The notes below the pieces were generated by a model. It ran no database searches, was not told the DNA's origin, and saw only the letters and a program-made list of their open reading frames with translations. A stretch of DNA of 51,301 nucleotides from JBBIIC01 sp037446725 (GTDB lineage Bacteria > Actinomycetota > Coriobacteriia > Anaerosomatales > SLCP01). Below, in pieces: positions 33,920 to 42,357 of the stretch. The number at the start of each line of letters is the position of its first letter. Position 1 is the stretch's first letter. The stretch lies in NCBI GenBank assembly GCA_037446725.1, contig JBBIIC010000016.1, positions 1 through 51,301 on the forward strand, read 5' to 3'. Made by a program: the position numbers and the translations under genes.

Positions 33920-34252
33920 TCAGATGCGTATTCGGACGCCCAGAGGGTCGAACTCCGGGTTCTGCGGAGCGTCAGCCGGGCAGAGCACGAAAGCCGGCGC
34001 GAACACTTCGGCCGGCGGGATGGCTACTGCAAGCAGGGCGACGGCCGGCGCCTGGGGCGTCGGTAGACCGTCGGGATTGTCGTCGACCATCATGTAGTCC
34101 TGGCAGCCCTCGCCGTGATGGTCGACCATGCCGGCGAGCCCCATGACCGAGCCGCACGACGGCATCGTGCACGCCGGTGCGAGGGCGAACATGAGCGCGG
34201 CCGCGAGGACCGTCGGTACGATGAGCAGTGCTGTCTGGCTGCGGTAAAGCAC
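33920..34252 (-). CDS. Small exported protein with cysteines at the head of the copper cluster
   Basis: 110 residues from a GTG at 34252 (a TTG start 15 codons earlier is possible). A hydrophobic segment LLIVPTVLAAALMFALAPAC is followed by Cys/His/Met-bearing sequence: TMPSCGSVMGLAGMVDHHGE then GCQDYMMVDD. The hydrophilic part is Pro/Ala-rich with one more Cys. The Met, His and Cys content suits extracytoplasmic copper binding. It precedes the SafE-cupredoxin gene by about 70 bases. Family not recognised. Confidence 0.6.
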   Translation of the reverse strand: MLYRSQTALLIVPTVLAAALMFALAPACTMPSCGSVMGLAGMVDHHGEGCQDYMMVDDNPDGLPTPQAPAVALLAVAIPPAEVFAPAFVLCPADAPQNPEFDPLGVRIRI

Positions 34253-34377
34253 GCAACCCCCGTGGAGTCGCCGGTCGGACAGCCGATTCTCCCGCAAACA
34301 ACGTGCCAGCAGGCGAGTTTCGCCCAGCGGGTATCTACTGACGTGAACTCCGCAGACCCCGGTGAGAGGATCGTCAC

Positions 34378-34872
34378 ATGAGGCCGCGCCCTGTCACACC
34401 GGCTCCGGGCCAGGAATCCGTCTGGGACTACCCGCGTCCACCCCGGGCCGAGCTCACGCCCAGACTCATACGGGTCGTGCTCGACGGCGTCACGATCGCC
34501 GACACACACCGTGCCGTCAAGGTCATGGAGACGAGCCACCCGCCGGTCTACTACATCCCCCCGGAGGACATCGCAACCGGCGCGCTCTCCGCAAGCGAAC
34601 GACGGACGTTCTGCGAGTACAAGGGCTGGGCAGCCTACCACCTTGTGTGCGCCGGCGGGATCGAGCGCCGCGACGCGGCGTGGTCCTACCCGGACCCCGC
34701 ACCCGGCTACGAGGGCATCGCGGGCCACGTGGCGTTCTACCCGGGTCTGATGGACGAATGCAACGTCGACGGCGAGGTCGTCACGCCCCAGCCGGGGGGC
34801 TTCTACGGGGGCTGGATCACGACGGATGTCGTCGGGCCGTTCAAGGGGGAGCCGGGAACCCTCGGCTGGTGA
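34378..34872 (+). CDS. DUF427 domain protein
   Basis: 164 residues matching DUF427: ESVWDYPRPPRAE, IADTHRAVKVMETSHPPVYY, FCEYKGWAAYH and AWSYPDP follow the family pattern in order. It is a small beta-fold protein of unknown activity found across bacteria. Divergent from the copper cluster with about 125 bases between; a GAGAGGA-like site precedes the ATG. Confidence 0.88.
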   Translation: MRPRPVTPAPGQESVWDYPRPPRAELTPRLIRVVLDGVTIADTHRAVKVMETSHPPVYYIPPEDIATGALSASERRTFCEYKGWAAYHLVCAGGIERRDAAWSYPDPAPGYEGIAGHVAFYPGLMDECNVDGEVVTPQPGGFYGGWITTDVVGPFKGEPGTLGW

Positions 34873-34892
34873 TCCGCATCCCGACGCAAACG

Positions 34893-34918
34893 GAAGAGCC
34901 GCCCTCGAGCGGCTCTTC
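34893..34918. terminator. Bidirectional terminator between DUF427 and the LPXTG gene
   Basis: 10-bp stem GAAGAGCCGC / GCGGCTCTTC with a 6-base loop, 20 bases after the DUF427 stop, followed by a pyrimidine-rich tract. Confidence 0.75.
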
Positions 34919-34984
34919 TCTCTCGTCTCACGCTGTCCGTACTCGTTCACTCTCGATCAGATCTTCAGCATCGTGTCTGTCTCC

Positions 34985-35653
34985 TTACCTGCCAAGCCTC
35001 CGGAGAACGGTGCCGGCTCCGGCCACCGCGGCTGCTCCGATGAGCAGCACCTCAGGTCCACCGGTGAAGGGGAGGAAGGGCTCTTCCTCTTCCTCGGTGA
35101 AGGGGAGAGAGGGCTCCTCCGGAGTCTCGGGCTCCACAGGAACCTCGGGCTCCTCGGGCTCTTCAGGCTCCTCGGGCTCTTCAGGCTCCTCGGGCTCTTC
35201 AGGCTCCTCGGGCTCTTCAGGCTCCTCGGGCTCGTTCAGCGCGATGTGGCTGAGAACCAACTTGCCGCCTTCCGACTCGACCATCACGTACGCGCTCACA
35301 ACGACGTCGTGAGTGGGCGTACCGACGTAGTAGTGCTGAACGCTACCGTTGCCGACAGGAATCCCGGTCGCCATCTTGGCGCCGGCGCTCTGGAACGTCA
35401 CGTACAGCGTTCCGGCAGGCGCGCCCTGGTCCACCTGGTTCAAGACGAAGTGCCACACAACAGGATCGGTCAGGCCACCGTCGTCGCTCTCGGCGCCAAA
35501 CGTGCTGCTGTCGGCTCCTACATGCGGTCCATGCAGGTTGACCTGCGTCAGACCGAACGCGGGAGCGGACATCATCATAAACACGGCGGCAACCAGACCG
35601 AGAAGGGCGATCGTACGTAGACGCGAGACCGCTTTGAATGTCGTGACCTTCAT
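34985..35653 (-). CDS. LPXTG-anchored surface protein with EEP repeat
   Basis: 222 residues. Signal peptide 1-34 (LGLVAAVFMMMSAPAFG); a globular domain of about 105 residues; then an acidic EEP tandem repeat (about 142-180); then two LPFT motifs, the second in a sorting signal LPFTGG followed by a hydrophobic helix and RRLGR tail. Sortase would attach it to peptidoglycan, with the EEP repeat as a wall-spanning stalk. No sortase gene is in view. GGGAGGCG precedes the ATG. The function of the globular domain is unknown. Confidence 0.85.
   Translation of the reverse strand: MKVTTFKAVSRLRTIALLGLVAAVFMMMSAPAFGLTQVNLHGPHVGADSSTFGAESDDGGLTDPVVWHFVLNQVDQGAPAGTLYVTFQSAGAKMATGIPVGNGSVQHYYVGTPTHDVVVSAYVMVESEGGKLVLSHIALNEPEEPEEPEEPEEPEEPEEPEEPEEPEEPEVPVEPETPEEPSLPFTEEEEEPFLPFTGGPEVLLIGAAAVAGAGTVLRRLGR
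35148..35237. repeat. 18-bp tandem repeat in the LPXTG gene
   Basis: Four perfect copies of GGCTCCTCGGGCTCTTCA at 35148-35219, then a degenerate fifth. Each encodes six residues of the EEP stalk. Copy number can change by slippage and would alter stalk length. Confidence 0.9.
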
Positions 35654-35809
35654 CGCTGCTCGCCTCCCCTCTGAAACGCCTCGTAGGTATCGTGTTGCTC
35701 TACCGCCTATCTTCCCTGTAATTCCCTTCCACTAACATCGTCCATTAGTTTTTGCTAACTCCGTTGACGCTCCCGTCCCCAGACCGTGCTGCTCGAGGTG
35801 ATTCCGGGG

Positions 35810-36205
35810 CTAGCCTCCGACGAACTCCAGGGCCACCGAGTTGATGCAGTAGCGCAGCCCGGTGGGCAGCGGCCCGTCGGGAAAGACGTGGCCGAGATGC
35901 CCGTCGCAGGTCGCACAGCGCACCTCGGTGCGGGTCATGCCGAACGAGCGGTCGACGTGCTCGGTGAGCGCGTCAGTGGCAACTGGCCGCGTGAAGGACG
36001 GCCACCCGCACCCGGAGTGGAACTTGTCGGCCGAGGAGAACAGCTCGGCACCGCACCCCGCGCACCGGTAGCTGCCCGAATCCTTCAGGTCGGTGTACTC
36101 ACCCGAGAACGCACGCTCCGTACCCGCGCGCCGCAAGACGCGGAACTGCTCGGGGTTGAGCAGCGCACGCCACTCGTCGTCGGTGCGAACCACCCTGGCC
36201 GGCAT
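35810..36205 (-). CDS. msrB: Peptide-methionine (R)-S-oxide reductase
   Basis: 131 residues. It reduces the R form of methionine sulfoxide. Zinc sites Cys48/51 and Cys97/100, catalytic Cys120 in RYCINS, and HSGCGWPSF are all present. The ATG at 36205 has GGAGGGAG 7 bases upstream; an ATG seven codons earlier overlaps the msrA stop. It is the distal gene of the msrA-msrB pair. Unlike MsrA here, it uses cysteine. Confidence 0.95.
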   Translation of the reverse strand: MPARVVRTDDEWRALLNPEQFRVLRRAGTERAFSGEYTDLKDSGSYRCAGCGAELFSSADKFHSGCGWPSFTRPVATDALTEHVDRSFGMTRTEVRCATCDGHLGHVFPDGPLPTGLRYCINSVALEFVGG

Positions 36206-36222
36206 CGCGTCTCTCCCTCCGC

Positions 36223-37023
36223 TCATCGGCGCACGACTGCGCGCACGCGCTCTTGGCCCGGAGCGGACAGGCCGAGCTTGGTTATCTCGCGTTCCAGCTG
36301 CAGCGACGAGCCGAGTCCGTACGCGTATCCGTTGAGGCGCGCAGCGGCGGTCGACTCCCTGAAGTCGGCCTCGTCCTGGTAGAGAGCGTGCATCTCGCCC
36401 GAGAGCAGCCGGTCGTTGCGAAGCGCGTACTTCTGGTGGTAGTCCTCGGCGACGTAGAAACGGTCGAGCGTGCGGATCTCGGTCAGCACCGGGCGGCCCG
36501 CACGCGCCTCCACGGCGTCACGGGAACGACGCGCGGCGGCCAGCTGCGCTTCGTCATGAGCGAGCACCATCGCCTTGTACTGCGTCGAGTGCGGACGCGC
36601 CGTGGGATCGTGCTCGGTCCAGAAGACCTCGAGCAGTTCCTCGTAGCTCACGCGCTCCGGATCGAAGTCGACCTGGAAGACCTCGGTATGGTCGCCGATG
36701 GAGCGGTACGTGGGGTCCGGTTTCATGCCGCCCGCATAGCCCACGCGCGTGCGGACGACTCCTTCGATGAGCCCGAACCGGGCGTCAGGGCCCCAGAATC
36801 AACCGGCGGCGAAGGTCGCCGTCTCGACGGTGGCGGGCGCCGCGAGATCGATCGGCGGCAGCGCGCGGGGCCCCGCCGCAGTTTCGGTGGTCACGCTTCG
36901 ATCAGTCCACGGAAACATCGGTACCTCCAGTACCAGGTGGTACCCGTACCAGAGCAAAGCAGATGCCGCGGCGAGGACGGCCGCCCCGGCGGCCAGCTGC
37001 CCGATGCCGGCCGGGCCGCGCAT
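36223..37023 (-). CDS. msrA: Peptide-methionine (S)-S-oxide reductase, probable selenoprotein
   Basis: 266 residues when the in-frame TGA at 36801-36799 is read as selenocysteine 75. The frame runs ATFAAG-TGA-FWGPDARF, exactly the MsrA motif GCFWG with the catalytic cysteine replaced, then continues through VGYAGG, HDPTARP and FYVAEDYHQKY to a normal end. An N-terminal membrane helix (about 8-29) would anchor it outside the cytoplasmic membrane. A hairpin 15 to 30 bases after the TGA fits a bacterial SECIS. Reading TGA as stop leaves a 74-residue stub lacking any catalytic domain. The start overlaps the end region of the TIGR00300 gene; msrB follows. Confidence 0.85.
36771..36786 (-). promoter_or_regulatory. 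SECIS-like hairpin in msrA
   Basis: In the mRNA GCCCG (36783-36779) pairs with CGGGC (36775-36771) across a 3-base loop GUU; below it a bulged C and two more pairs (GA/UC). The loop begins 21 bases after the UGA and has G at its first position, both within the known limits for bacterial SECIS elements. Confidence 0.6.
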
Positions 37024-37028
37024 CGCGC

Positions 37029-38252
37029 TCAGGCGCCCAGTTCGTTAGCGAGCTGCTCGAGGAACAGGCCGACGTCGGTGACGATCCCGATCGTCTGCCA
37101 CGAGCCACGGTCTGCAAGCTTGGTGACGACCGCCGGGTTGATGTCGACGCAGACCGTCTGCGTGGCGGCCGGCAGCATGTTGCCGGTCGCGATGGAGTGC
37201 AGCATCGTCGAGAGCATCAGGCACGCACCGGCGCGCTGGCAGTACACGCGCATCGCGCGCTGAGCCTCCATCACATCGGTCAGCACGTCGGGCAACGGGC
37301 CGTCGTCGCGCACCGAACCGGCGAGCACGAACGGGGTGTTCGTGGTCACGAGCGTGTGCATCAGACCCTCGTTGAGCACCCCGGCTTCGACGGCCGCCGC
37401 GATCGAACCGTGGGCCCGGATGCGGTTGATGGCCCGCAGGTGGTGCTCATGGCCGCCGACGACAGGCGTGCCCTCGGCCAACGAAACACCGAGCGATGTG
37501 CCGTACAGCGCCGCTTCGATGTCGTGGACCGCAATCGCGTTTCCGCCGAACAGCACGCTCACGTACCCCGCGCGCACGAGGCGCGCGAGCTCGTCGCCCG
37601 CGCCCGTGTGCACGACCGCCGGCCCCACCACTGCGACAATCTCCTTGCCGGCATCGCGCGTCTCGCGGAGTATCCCTGCGACGACCTTGACGACCTGAGC
37701 CTTCGGCTTCTCCGAGGAGACCGCGGATGTCATGAACTCGAATGCCTGCTTCTCGCGCGGGCGCTCCTGCGGGCGCACCCGCAGGCCATCGTGGCCGATG
37801 ACGAAGGGCTCGCCGGCGCGGACGTCGGCCATCGGCACCGTCCACGCACGCCCGGCCTCGCGGTCGACCCGCACCCCGAGGTCCATCTCGGTCCCCTCGA
37901 CCGGCACCCAGCGGCCGTCGATGCGCACGGCGGTCTCGAGGTTGGTGGTCGAGTAGAAGCCCTCCGGGAAGACGCCGTCGGAAGGCGCCTCGGCGAGCCG
38001 GGCGTCCGACGGGTCGACCGGCACCGCACCGTGCTCCTGGACCGCGGTCATCAGAGCGTCGAGATGACCCTCGTCGCGCCCGCGCACGCGGATGACCGCC
38101 TTCGAGACGTCCTCGTTCGTGCGTCCGACCTCGAAAGAGAGCGTCTCGAATTCGCCGCCGAGCGAGACGATGTCGTCCATGATCGACGACATGATGCCCG
38201 AATCGATCAGGTGCCCTTCGATCCGGATGTCCTCGTACGAGCCGTGCGGCAT
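37029..38252 (-). CDS. TIGR00300 family protein (LOR/SDH-like, archaeal-type ornithine cyclodeaminase group)
   Basis: 407 residues. N-terminal LOR/SDH conserved domain (about 1-95, IRIEGHLIDSGIMSSIMDDI) joined to a larger domain with VVGPAVVHTGAGDELARLV, LFGGNAIAVHDIE and CVDINPAVVTKLADRG. This is the TIGR00300 family; archaeal members act as ornithine cyclodeaminase, turning ornithine to proline, but the bacterial role is not fixed. ATG with GGAGGAGG upstream. Its stop lies 5 bases before the msrA start. Confidence 0.82.
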   Translation of the reverse strand: MPHGSYEDIRIEGHLIDSGIMSSIMDDIVSLGGEFETLSFEVGRTNEDVSKAVIRVRGRDEGHLDALMTAVQEHGAVPVDPSDARLAEAPSDGVFPEGFYSTTNLETAVRIDGRWVPVEGTEMDLGVRVDREAGRAWTVPMADVRAGEPFVIGHDGLRVRPQERPREKQAFEFMTSAVSSEKPKAQVVKVVAGILRETRDAGKEIVAVVGPAVVHTGAGDELARLVRAGYVSVLFGGNAIAVHDIEAALYGTSLGVSLAEGTPVVGGHEHHLRAINRIRAHGSIAAAVEAGVLNEGLMHTLVTTNTPFVLAGSVRDDGPLPDVLTDVMEAQRAMRVYCQRAGACLMLSTMLHSIATGNMLPAATQTVCVDINPAVVTKLADRGSWQTIGIVTDVGLFLEQLANELGA

Positions 38253-38282
38253 CTGCGCCCTCCTCCCGGGTGCGGGCCGGTC

Positions 38283-38620
38283 CTACACCTCAGTCATCTC
38301 CCGCTTGCATGCGGCGATGCGCTTTCCGTACTCCGACATCGAACTGCCGAGTGTCTGCGTCGCGTGGAGCGCGGCGTCTTTCGTGCCGTTGATGGCGACG
38401 CAAGCTACCGGCACGCCGGTCAGCATCCGCACCATCGAGAGCAGGGAATCGAGTCCGCCGTGCTCGCCCATTCGTGGACGCGGTCGGGATTGAGGTGCGC
38501 GCTTGCGGCGAGCAGCTCGTAAGGAACACCGAGTCCCGCGAGTTGACCGGCGCACTGTTTCACGACGTCCATGTCGGACTTCGAACCCATCACGATTCCT
38601 ACCAGAGGCGTGTCAGCCAT
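38283..38620 (-). pseudogene. purE: purE pseudogene with internal deletion
   Basis: PurE normally interconverts N5-CAIR and CAIR. The frame starts well (MADTPLVGIVMGSKSDMDVV) through LLAASAHLNPDRVHEWAST; the rest is in another frame, GGLDSLLSMVRMLTGVPVAC to SSMSEYGKRIAACKREMTE. About 45 residues, including the glycine-rich central loop, are missing and the junction (near 38468) shifts frame. The catalytic SAHR motif reads SAHL. Thus PurE is dead here in three ways. An intact copy or a PurE-independent route should exist elsewhere. Confidence 0.9.
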
Positions 38621-38692
38621 GGGGTCCCTCCGGCGCGCTCGTGTCCGCTCGGGCGGGTCGGTACGTGGGGTGATTGTAGCGGAGCGCGTGCG

Positions 38693-40027
38693 CTACGGCA
38701 CCGGCAGATGTTCGACGTCCTCGGTGACCGCAGCTGCCGCCGCCTCGGACCCGGCACACTCGCCCTCCCCGAACAGCAGCGCCCGCTCGGTCTCGGGAAG
38801 GGACGCCCGCGACTGATCGCGCACGTTGTTTACGCCGATGAAGAACTGCCGCATCATCGCCACCAGCAGGTAGCGCCCCTTCGGGGTGAGGGTGAGGCGC
38901 TCGGCATCGTCCACGTCGAAGGCACCCGTGATTCGCATGAACGCCATCTCGACCGGAAGCCCGCGCTCGATCGGGGTGCCGAAGTCGCGCTCGAACGCCT
39001 TCTTGTCGAGCGACAGGCCGAACAGTCGCATGAGGAAGCGGTAGCGCATCCGGTCGCGCGGACCGAACCGGCGCAGGCCCGTGGCAGGCGTGGTCCCGGC
39101 GTCCACACGCCGGTTGTACTCGTCGAGCGAGAACGTGTTGGCGTAGAGCGCCCCGTCGAGGAAGGAGAAGGCACCCGAGCCGATCCCGACGTAGTCCTCG
39201 TAGTCGACGATGTACTCGTCGATCATGCCGCCGCCGGTCCGTGAGAACGTCCACGCGCTCGCGGGCTCGAACGAGTCGGCGAGCACCTCGGTCAGCATCC
39301 GGTAGTACCGGGCCTCACGCTCGTAGGAGACCTTGCCGACGGTGCGCCTGAGGGACTCCTCGACGGCGGGTGAGGCCATGAGCGGGTAGAAGGTCGTCTG
39401 GTTCGTCCCGCTCGCCTTGAGCATCTTGAGGTCTTTGAGGAGCATCTCCTCGGTCTGCGAGGGGAAGTTGAAGATCATGTCCACGTTCAGCGAGTGGAAT
39501 CGACCCTCGATGGACTGGATGCGCTCGAAGGTGTCGGCGGCCGAGCCGTACTTGTCGTAGCGGTCCATCTGTTTGAGCAGGCTGTCGTCGAAGGACTGCA
39601 CGCCGACACTGAACCGGTCGACCCGCTCGGCCAGGGGATCGACGATCTCGGGTACGAGATGGTTGGGGTTCGTCTCGCTGGAGACCTCTCGTATCGGGAA
39701 GAGCGACTTCGCGAGGTCGATCGTCTCGCACAGCTCCTCGACGATCACCGTCGGCGTGCCCCCGCCGACGTACACCGATCCGCACTCGTAGCCCTGGTCT
39801 GCGACGGACCGCATCTCCTCCCGGAGCCGCTTGAAGTAGGCGGTCACGCGCGACTCCTCGAAGGGAAAGCGGTTGAACGAACAGTACGGACAGAGCCGCG
39901 TGCAGAACGGTACGTGCACGTAGAGCAGATACTCGCGATCCGGGACGGGGTCGGGCAACCGAGGTGAGGTCTGTGCGTCGAGACTGAGCAGGCGGCTGTT
40001 CTCCCGGCGCATCACAGCGCTCAGCAT
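38693..40027 (-). CDS. HemN/HemW-type radical SAM protein
   Basis: 444 residues. Radical SAM CTRLCPYC (Cys42, 46, 49) after LLYVHVPF, then YVGGGTPT and SVGVQSFDD, the hallmarks of the coproporphyrinogen III oxidase-like family. The C-terminal HemN_C-like region is longer and different from HemN. Members include haem chaperone HemW, ChuW/HutW haem-degrading enzymes and radical SAM methylases; none can be chosen by sequence alone. It lies 16 bases after purD on the same strand. Confidence 0.85.
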   Translation of the reverse strand: MLSAVMRRENSRLLSLDAQTSPRLPDPVPDREYLLYVHVPFCTRLCPYCSFNRFPFEESRVTAYFKRLREEMRSVADQGYECGSVYVGGGTPTVIVEELCETIDLAKSLFPIREVSSETNPNHLVPEIVDPLAERVDRFSVGVQSFDDSLLKQMDRYDKYGSAADTFERIQSIEGRFHSLNVDMIFNFPSQTEEMLLKDLKMLKASGTNQTTFYPLMASPAVEESLRRTVGKVSYEREARYYRMLTEVLADSFEPASAWTFSRTGGGMIDEYIVDYEDYVGIGSGAFSFLDGALYANTFSLDEYNRRVDAGTTPATGLRRFGPRDRMRYRFLMRLFGLSLDKKAFERDFGTPIERGLPVEMAFMRITGAFDVDDAERLTLTPKGRYLLVAMMRQFFIGVNNVRDQSRASLPETERALLFGEGECAGSEAAAAAVTEDVEHLPVP

Positions 40028-40043
40028 GCGCTCCGCGAGCACG

Positions 40044-41330
40044 CTACACCCGCCAGGCGGCGCGGCCGCGTTGGGCGCGGGCACCGATGTCGGAGCGGTA
40101 GAACATCCCGTCGAATGCGACGCGCGCCACGCCGGCGTACGCACGCTCGCGCGCTGTGGTGAAGTCCGGGCCGAGTGCGGTCACGTTGAGCACGCGCCCG
40201 CCGGCGGTGAGCAGCAGTCCGTCACCGGTCACGCGGGTGCCCGCATGGTAGACAGTGACGCCGTCGACCTGCTCGGCCTGTTCGATGCCGGTGACGGGCA
40301 TGTCGACGTCGTAGTCGCCGGGATACCCTCCGCTGGCGAGCACCACCGAGACCGCCCATTCGTCGCGCCATGCAAGCTCGACGTCCGCAAGCCTGCATTC
40401 GGCGACCGCCATCATCACCTCGGCGAGGTCGGAGGCGAGCAGCGGGAGGACGACCTGCGTCTCCGGATCGCCGAAACGGGCGTTGAACTCGAGCACCTTG
40501 GGACCCTCGGCGGTGAGGATGAAGCCGCCGTAGAGCACGCCGCGATAGTCGATCTCTTCCTCGGCGAGCGCTTCGACGGTGCGCTCCATCAGAGCGACCA
40601 TCTCGGCATGCTCGGCCGAGGTAACGATGGGGACCGGCGCGTACACACCCATGCCGCCGGTGTTGGGGCCCTGGTCGTCCTCGTAGGCACGCTTGTGGTC
40701 CTGCGCGGGGATCATCGGCAGCACGGTGTGCCCGTCGGTGAAGGCGAGCAGCGAGCACTCGGGGCCTGCGAGGTACTCCTCGACGAGCACCGTCGAGCCG
40801 GCCTCGCCGAAGCGGCCCGCGAAACACTCGCGCACCGCGTCGCGGGCGACCGAGAGGTCCATCGCCACGGTCACGCCCTTGCCGGCGGCAAGCCCGTCGG
40901 CCTTCACGACGACCGGAGCACCGACCTCCTCGAGGTACGCGAGCGCCGGCTCGAGCTCCGTGAACGCACGCGACACGCCAGCAGGGATGTGGTGGCGGCG
41001 CATGAGCTCCTTGGCGAACTCCTTGGAACCCTCCAGCCGTGCACCCTCTGCTCCCGGCCCGAACGCGGCGATTCCGGCCGCGCGCACCGCGTCGGCGACG
41101 CCGGCCACGAGCGGGGCCTCCGGCCCGATGGCCACGAGGTCGATGGCGTGCTCGCGCGCGAACGCGGCGACGGCGTCTCCGTCCTCGATGGCAAGCGCGA
41201 CGTTCTGCGCGATCGTGGCGGTCCCCCCGTTGCCAGGCGCCACGAGCACGGCGTCCACGTGCGGCGAAGCGGCAAGACTGGCGACGATGGCGTGCTCGCG
41301 GCCTCCGCCGCCAAGTACGAGGATGCGCAT
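40044..41330 (-). CDS. purD: Phosphoribosylamine--glycine ligase
   Basis: 428 residues, full length. It joins glycine to phosphoribosylamine with ATP in purine synthesis. The start MRILVLGGGGREHAI, PGNGGTATIAQN, the ATP-grasp core (VVVKADGLAAGKGV) and EFNARFGDPETQ are intact. GGAGGAG precedes the ATG. It stands near the dead purE; the other pur gene of the window, purB, is 33 kb away. Confidence 0.97.
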   Translation of the reverse strand: MRILVLGGGGREHAIVASLAASPHVDAVLVAPGNGGTATIAQNVALAIEDGDAVAAFAREHAIDLVAIGPEAPLVAGVADAVRAAGIAAFGPGAEGARLEGSKEFAKELMRRHHIPAGVSRAFTELEPALAYLEEVGAPVVVKADGLAAGKGVTVAMDLSVARDAVRECFAGRFGEAGSTVLVEEYLAGPECSLLAFTDGHTVLPMIPAQDHKRAYEDDQGPNTGGMGVYAPVPIVTSAEHAEMVALMERTVEALAEEEIDYRGVLYGGFILTAEGPKVLEFNARFGDPETQVVLPLLASDLAEVMMAVAECRLADVELAWRDEWAVSVVLASGGYPGDYDVDMPVTGIEQAEQVDGVTVYHAGTRVTGDGLLLTAGGRVLNVTALGPDFTTARERAYAGVARVAFDGMFYRSDIGARAQRGRAAWRV

Positions 41331-41487
41331 GCGGAACTCCTCCGTGGTCCGCGCGCCACGCTCGGCCGGGCGCGCCGCACTCGATTGTAGCGAAGCCGCC
41401 GGGCACATGCAGGAACGGCACGTGACGGTCCGCGACGGTCGGGGAATGTAGTCAGTACTGTCCCTAACGAACGAACGGAGGCCGCTC

Positions 41488-41667
41488 GTGGAAGCGACCG
41501 ACAAGGTCCTCGATGCGATGAAGAAGGCCGGCGAGCCGCTGAACGCCGGCAAGGTAGCCGAGCTTACCGGCCTCGAGCGCAAAGAGGTCGACAAGGCGAT
41601 GAACGAACTCAAGAAGACCGAGCGGATCGTCTCGCCCAAGCGTTGTTACTGGGAGCCGAAAGCGTAG
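41488..41667 (+). CDS. 59-residue winged-helix-like protein
   Basis: GTG start with GGAGG 6 bases upstream. VLDAMKKAGEPLNAGKVAEL then DKAMNELKKTERIVSPKRC shows three helices and a wing-like end: a minimal MarR/IclR-type winged helix, ending CYWEPKA. Such tiny HTH proteins occur in anaerobic actinobacteria and methanogens; whether it binds DNA is unknown. Confidence 0.68.
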   Translation: MEATDKVLDAMKKAGEPLNAGKVAELTGLERKEVDKAMNELKKTERIVSPKRCYWEPKA

Positions 41668-41812
41668 GGCCACCGCGCGGTCCGACCGCTGCAGACTCAG
41701 GGGTACGAGGGCGTCGCCGGGTGCGGCGCCCTTGGGGTTTCGCCGGGATCACCCGAACGCCGGGGGCCGCGGCAACGTCATACCTGTCGGCCGAACCGAT
41801 AGAGGAGGACCG

Positions 41813-42265
41813 ATGTCACGAGGGACCCACCCCCGCAGCGTCGCAACACACCTGACTCGCGTGCTGCCGGCGTTCGCCGCACTTGTCGCCACAGCTCTTA
41901 CACTTACTGCCTGCGCCGACTCTGCCGCACTCGACGGCACCTCGTGGCGGCTGGCTGGATGGTCCGCCAGCTCGCTCGACCCGCAGGCGTTCACCATCAC
42001 CGCACAGTTCGACGACGGCCGGATCGGCGGCACGAGCGCGGTCAACAGCTACGGCGGCGAGTACACGACCGAGTCGGGGGGCGCATTCGCGGTGGGCGAG
42101 ATCGCCCAGACGCTCATGGCCGGACCGGATGACGCCATGCGAGCCGAGTCGATCTACCACGAACTCCTGCGCACAGCCGAGTCCTATCGGCTCGACAACA
42201 CGACGCTTACCCTGTTCGACGGGAACGGGAACGAGTTGCTCATCTTCGAGGCGGCCGCCGACTAG
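41813..42265 (+). CDS. META-domain (HslJ-like) lipoprotein
   Basis: 150 residues. Signal peptide ending in lipobox LTAC with Cys34, then a META/DUF306 domain: LDGTSWRLAGWSASS, FTITAQFDDGRIGGTSAVNS, YGGEYTTESGGAF and ending LTLFDGNGNELLIFEA. HslJ-type lipoproteins are linked to novobiocin resistance and envelope stress; function here unknown. AGAGGAGGAC precedes the ATG. Confidence 0.88.
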   Translation: MSRGTHPRSVATHLTRVLPAFAALVATALTLTACADSAALDGTSWRLAGWSASSLDPQAFTITAQFDDGRIGGTSAVNSYGGEYTTESGGAFAVGEIAQTLMAGPDDAMRAESIYHELLRTAESYRLDNTTLTLFDGNGNELLIFEAAAD

Positions 42266-42306
42266 CTCCGTCGAGACCCCCGTCCTCAACGCGCTTCACC
42301 CGCCTC

Positions 42307-42337
42307 TTGACCCTCACGTAACGTGAGGGTCTACGCT
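42307..42337 (+). promoter_or_regulatory. MerR-type promoter with long palindromic operator
   Basis: -35 TTGACC (42307-42312), then exactly 19 bases, then -10 TACGCT (42332-42337). An 11-bp perfect inverted repeat, GACCCTCACGT / ACGTGAGGGTC (42309-42319, 42321-42331), with a single central base occupies the spacer. The 19-base spacing and centred dyad are the signature of MerR-family activators, which twist the DNA to align the boxes. It lies directly before the tipA-like gene, so autoregulation is expected. Confidence 0.82.
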
Positions 42338-42357
42338 GGCGTCCGGAGGTGGAAGGC

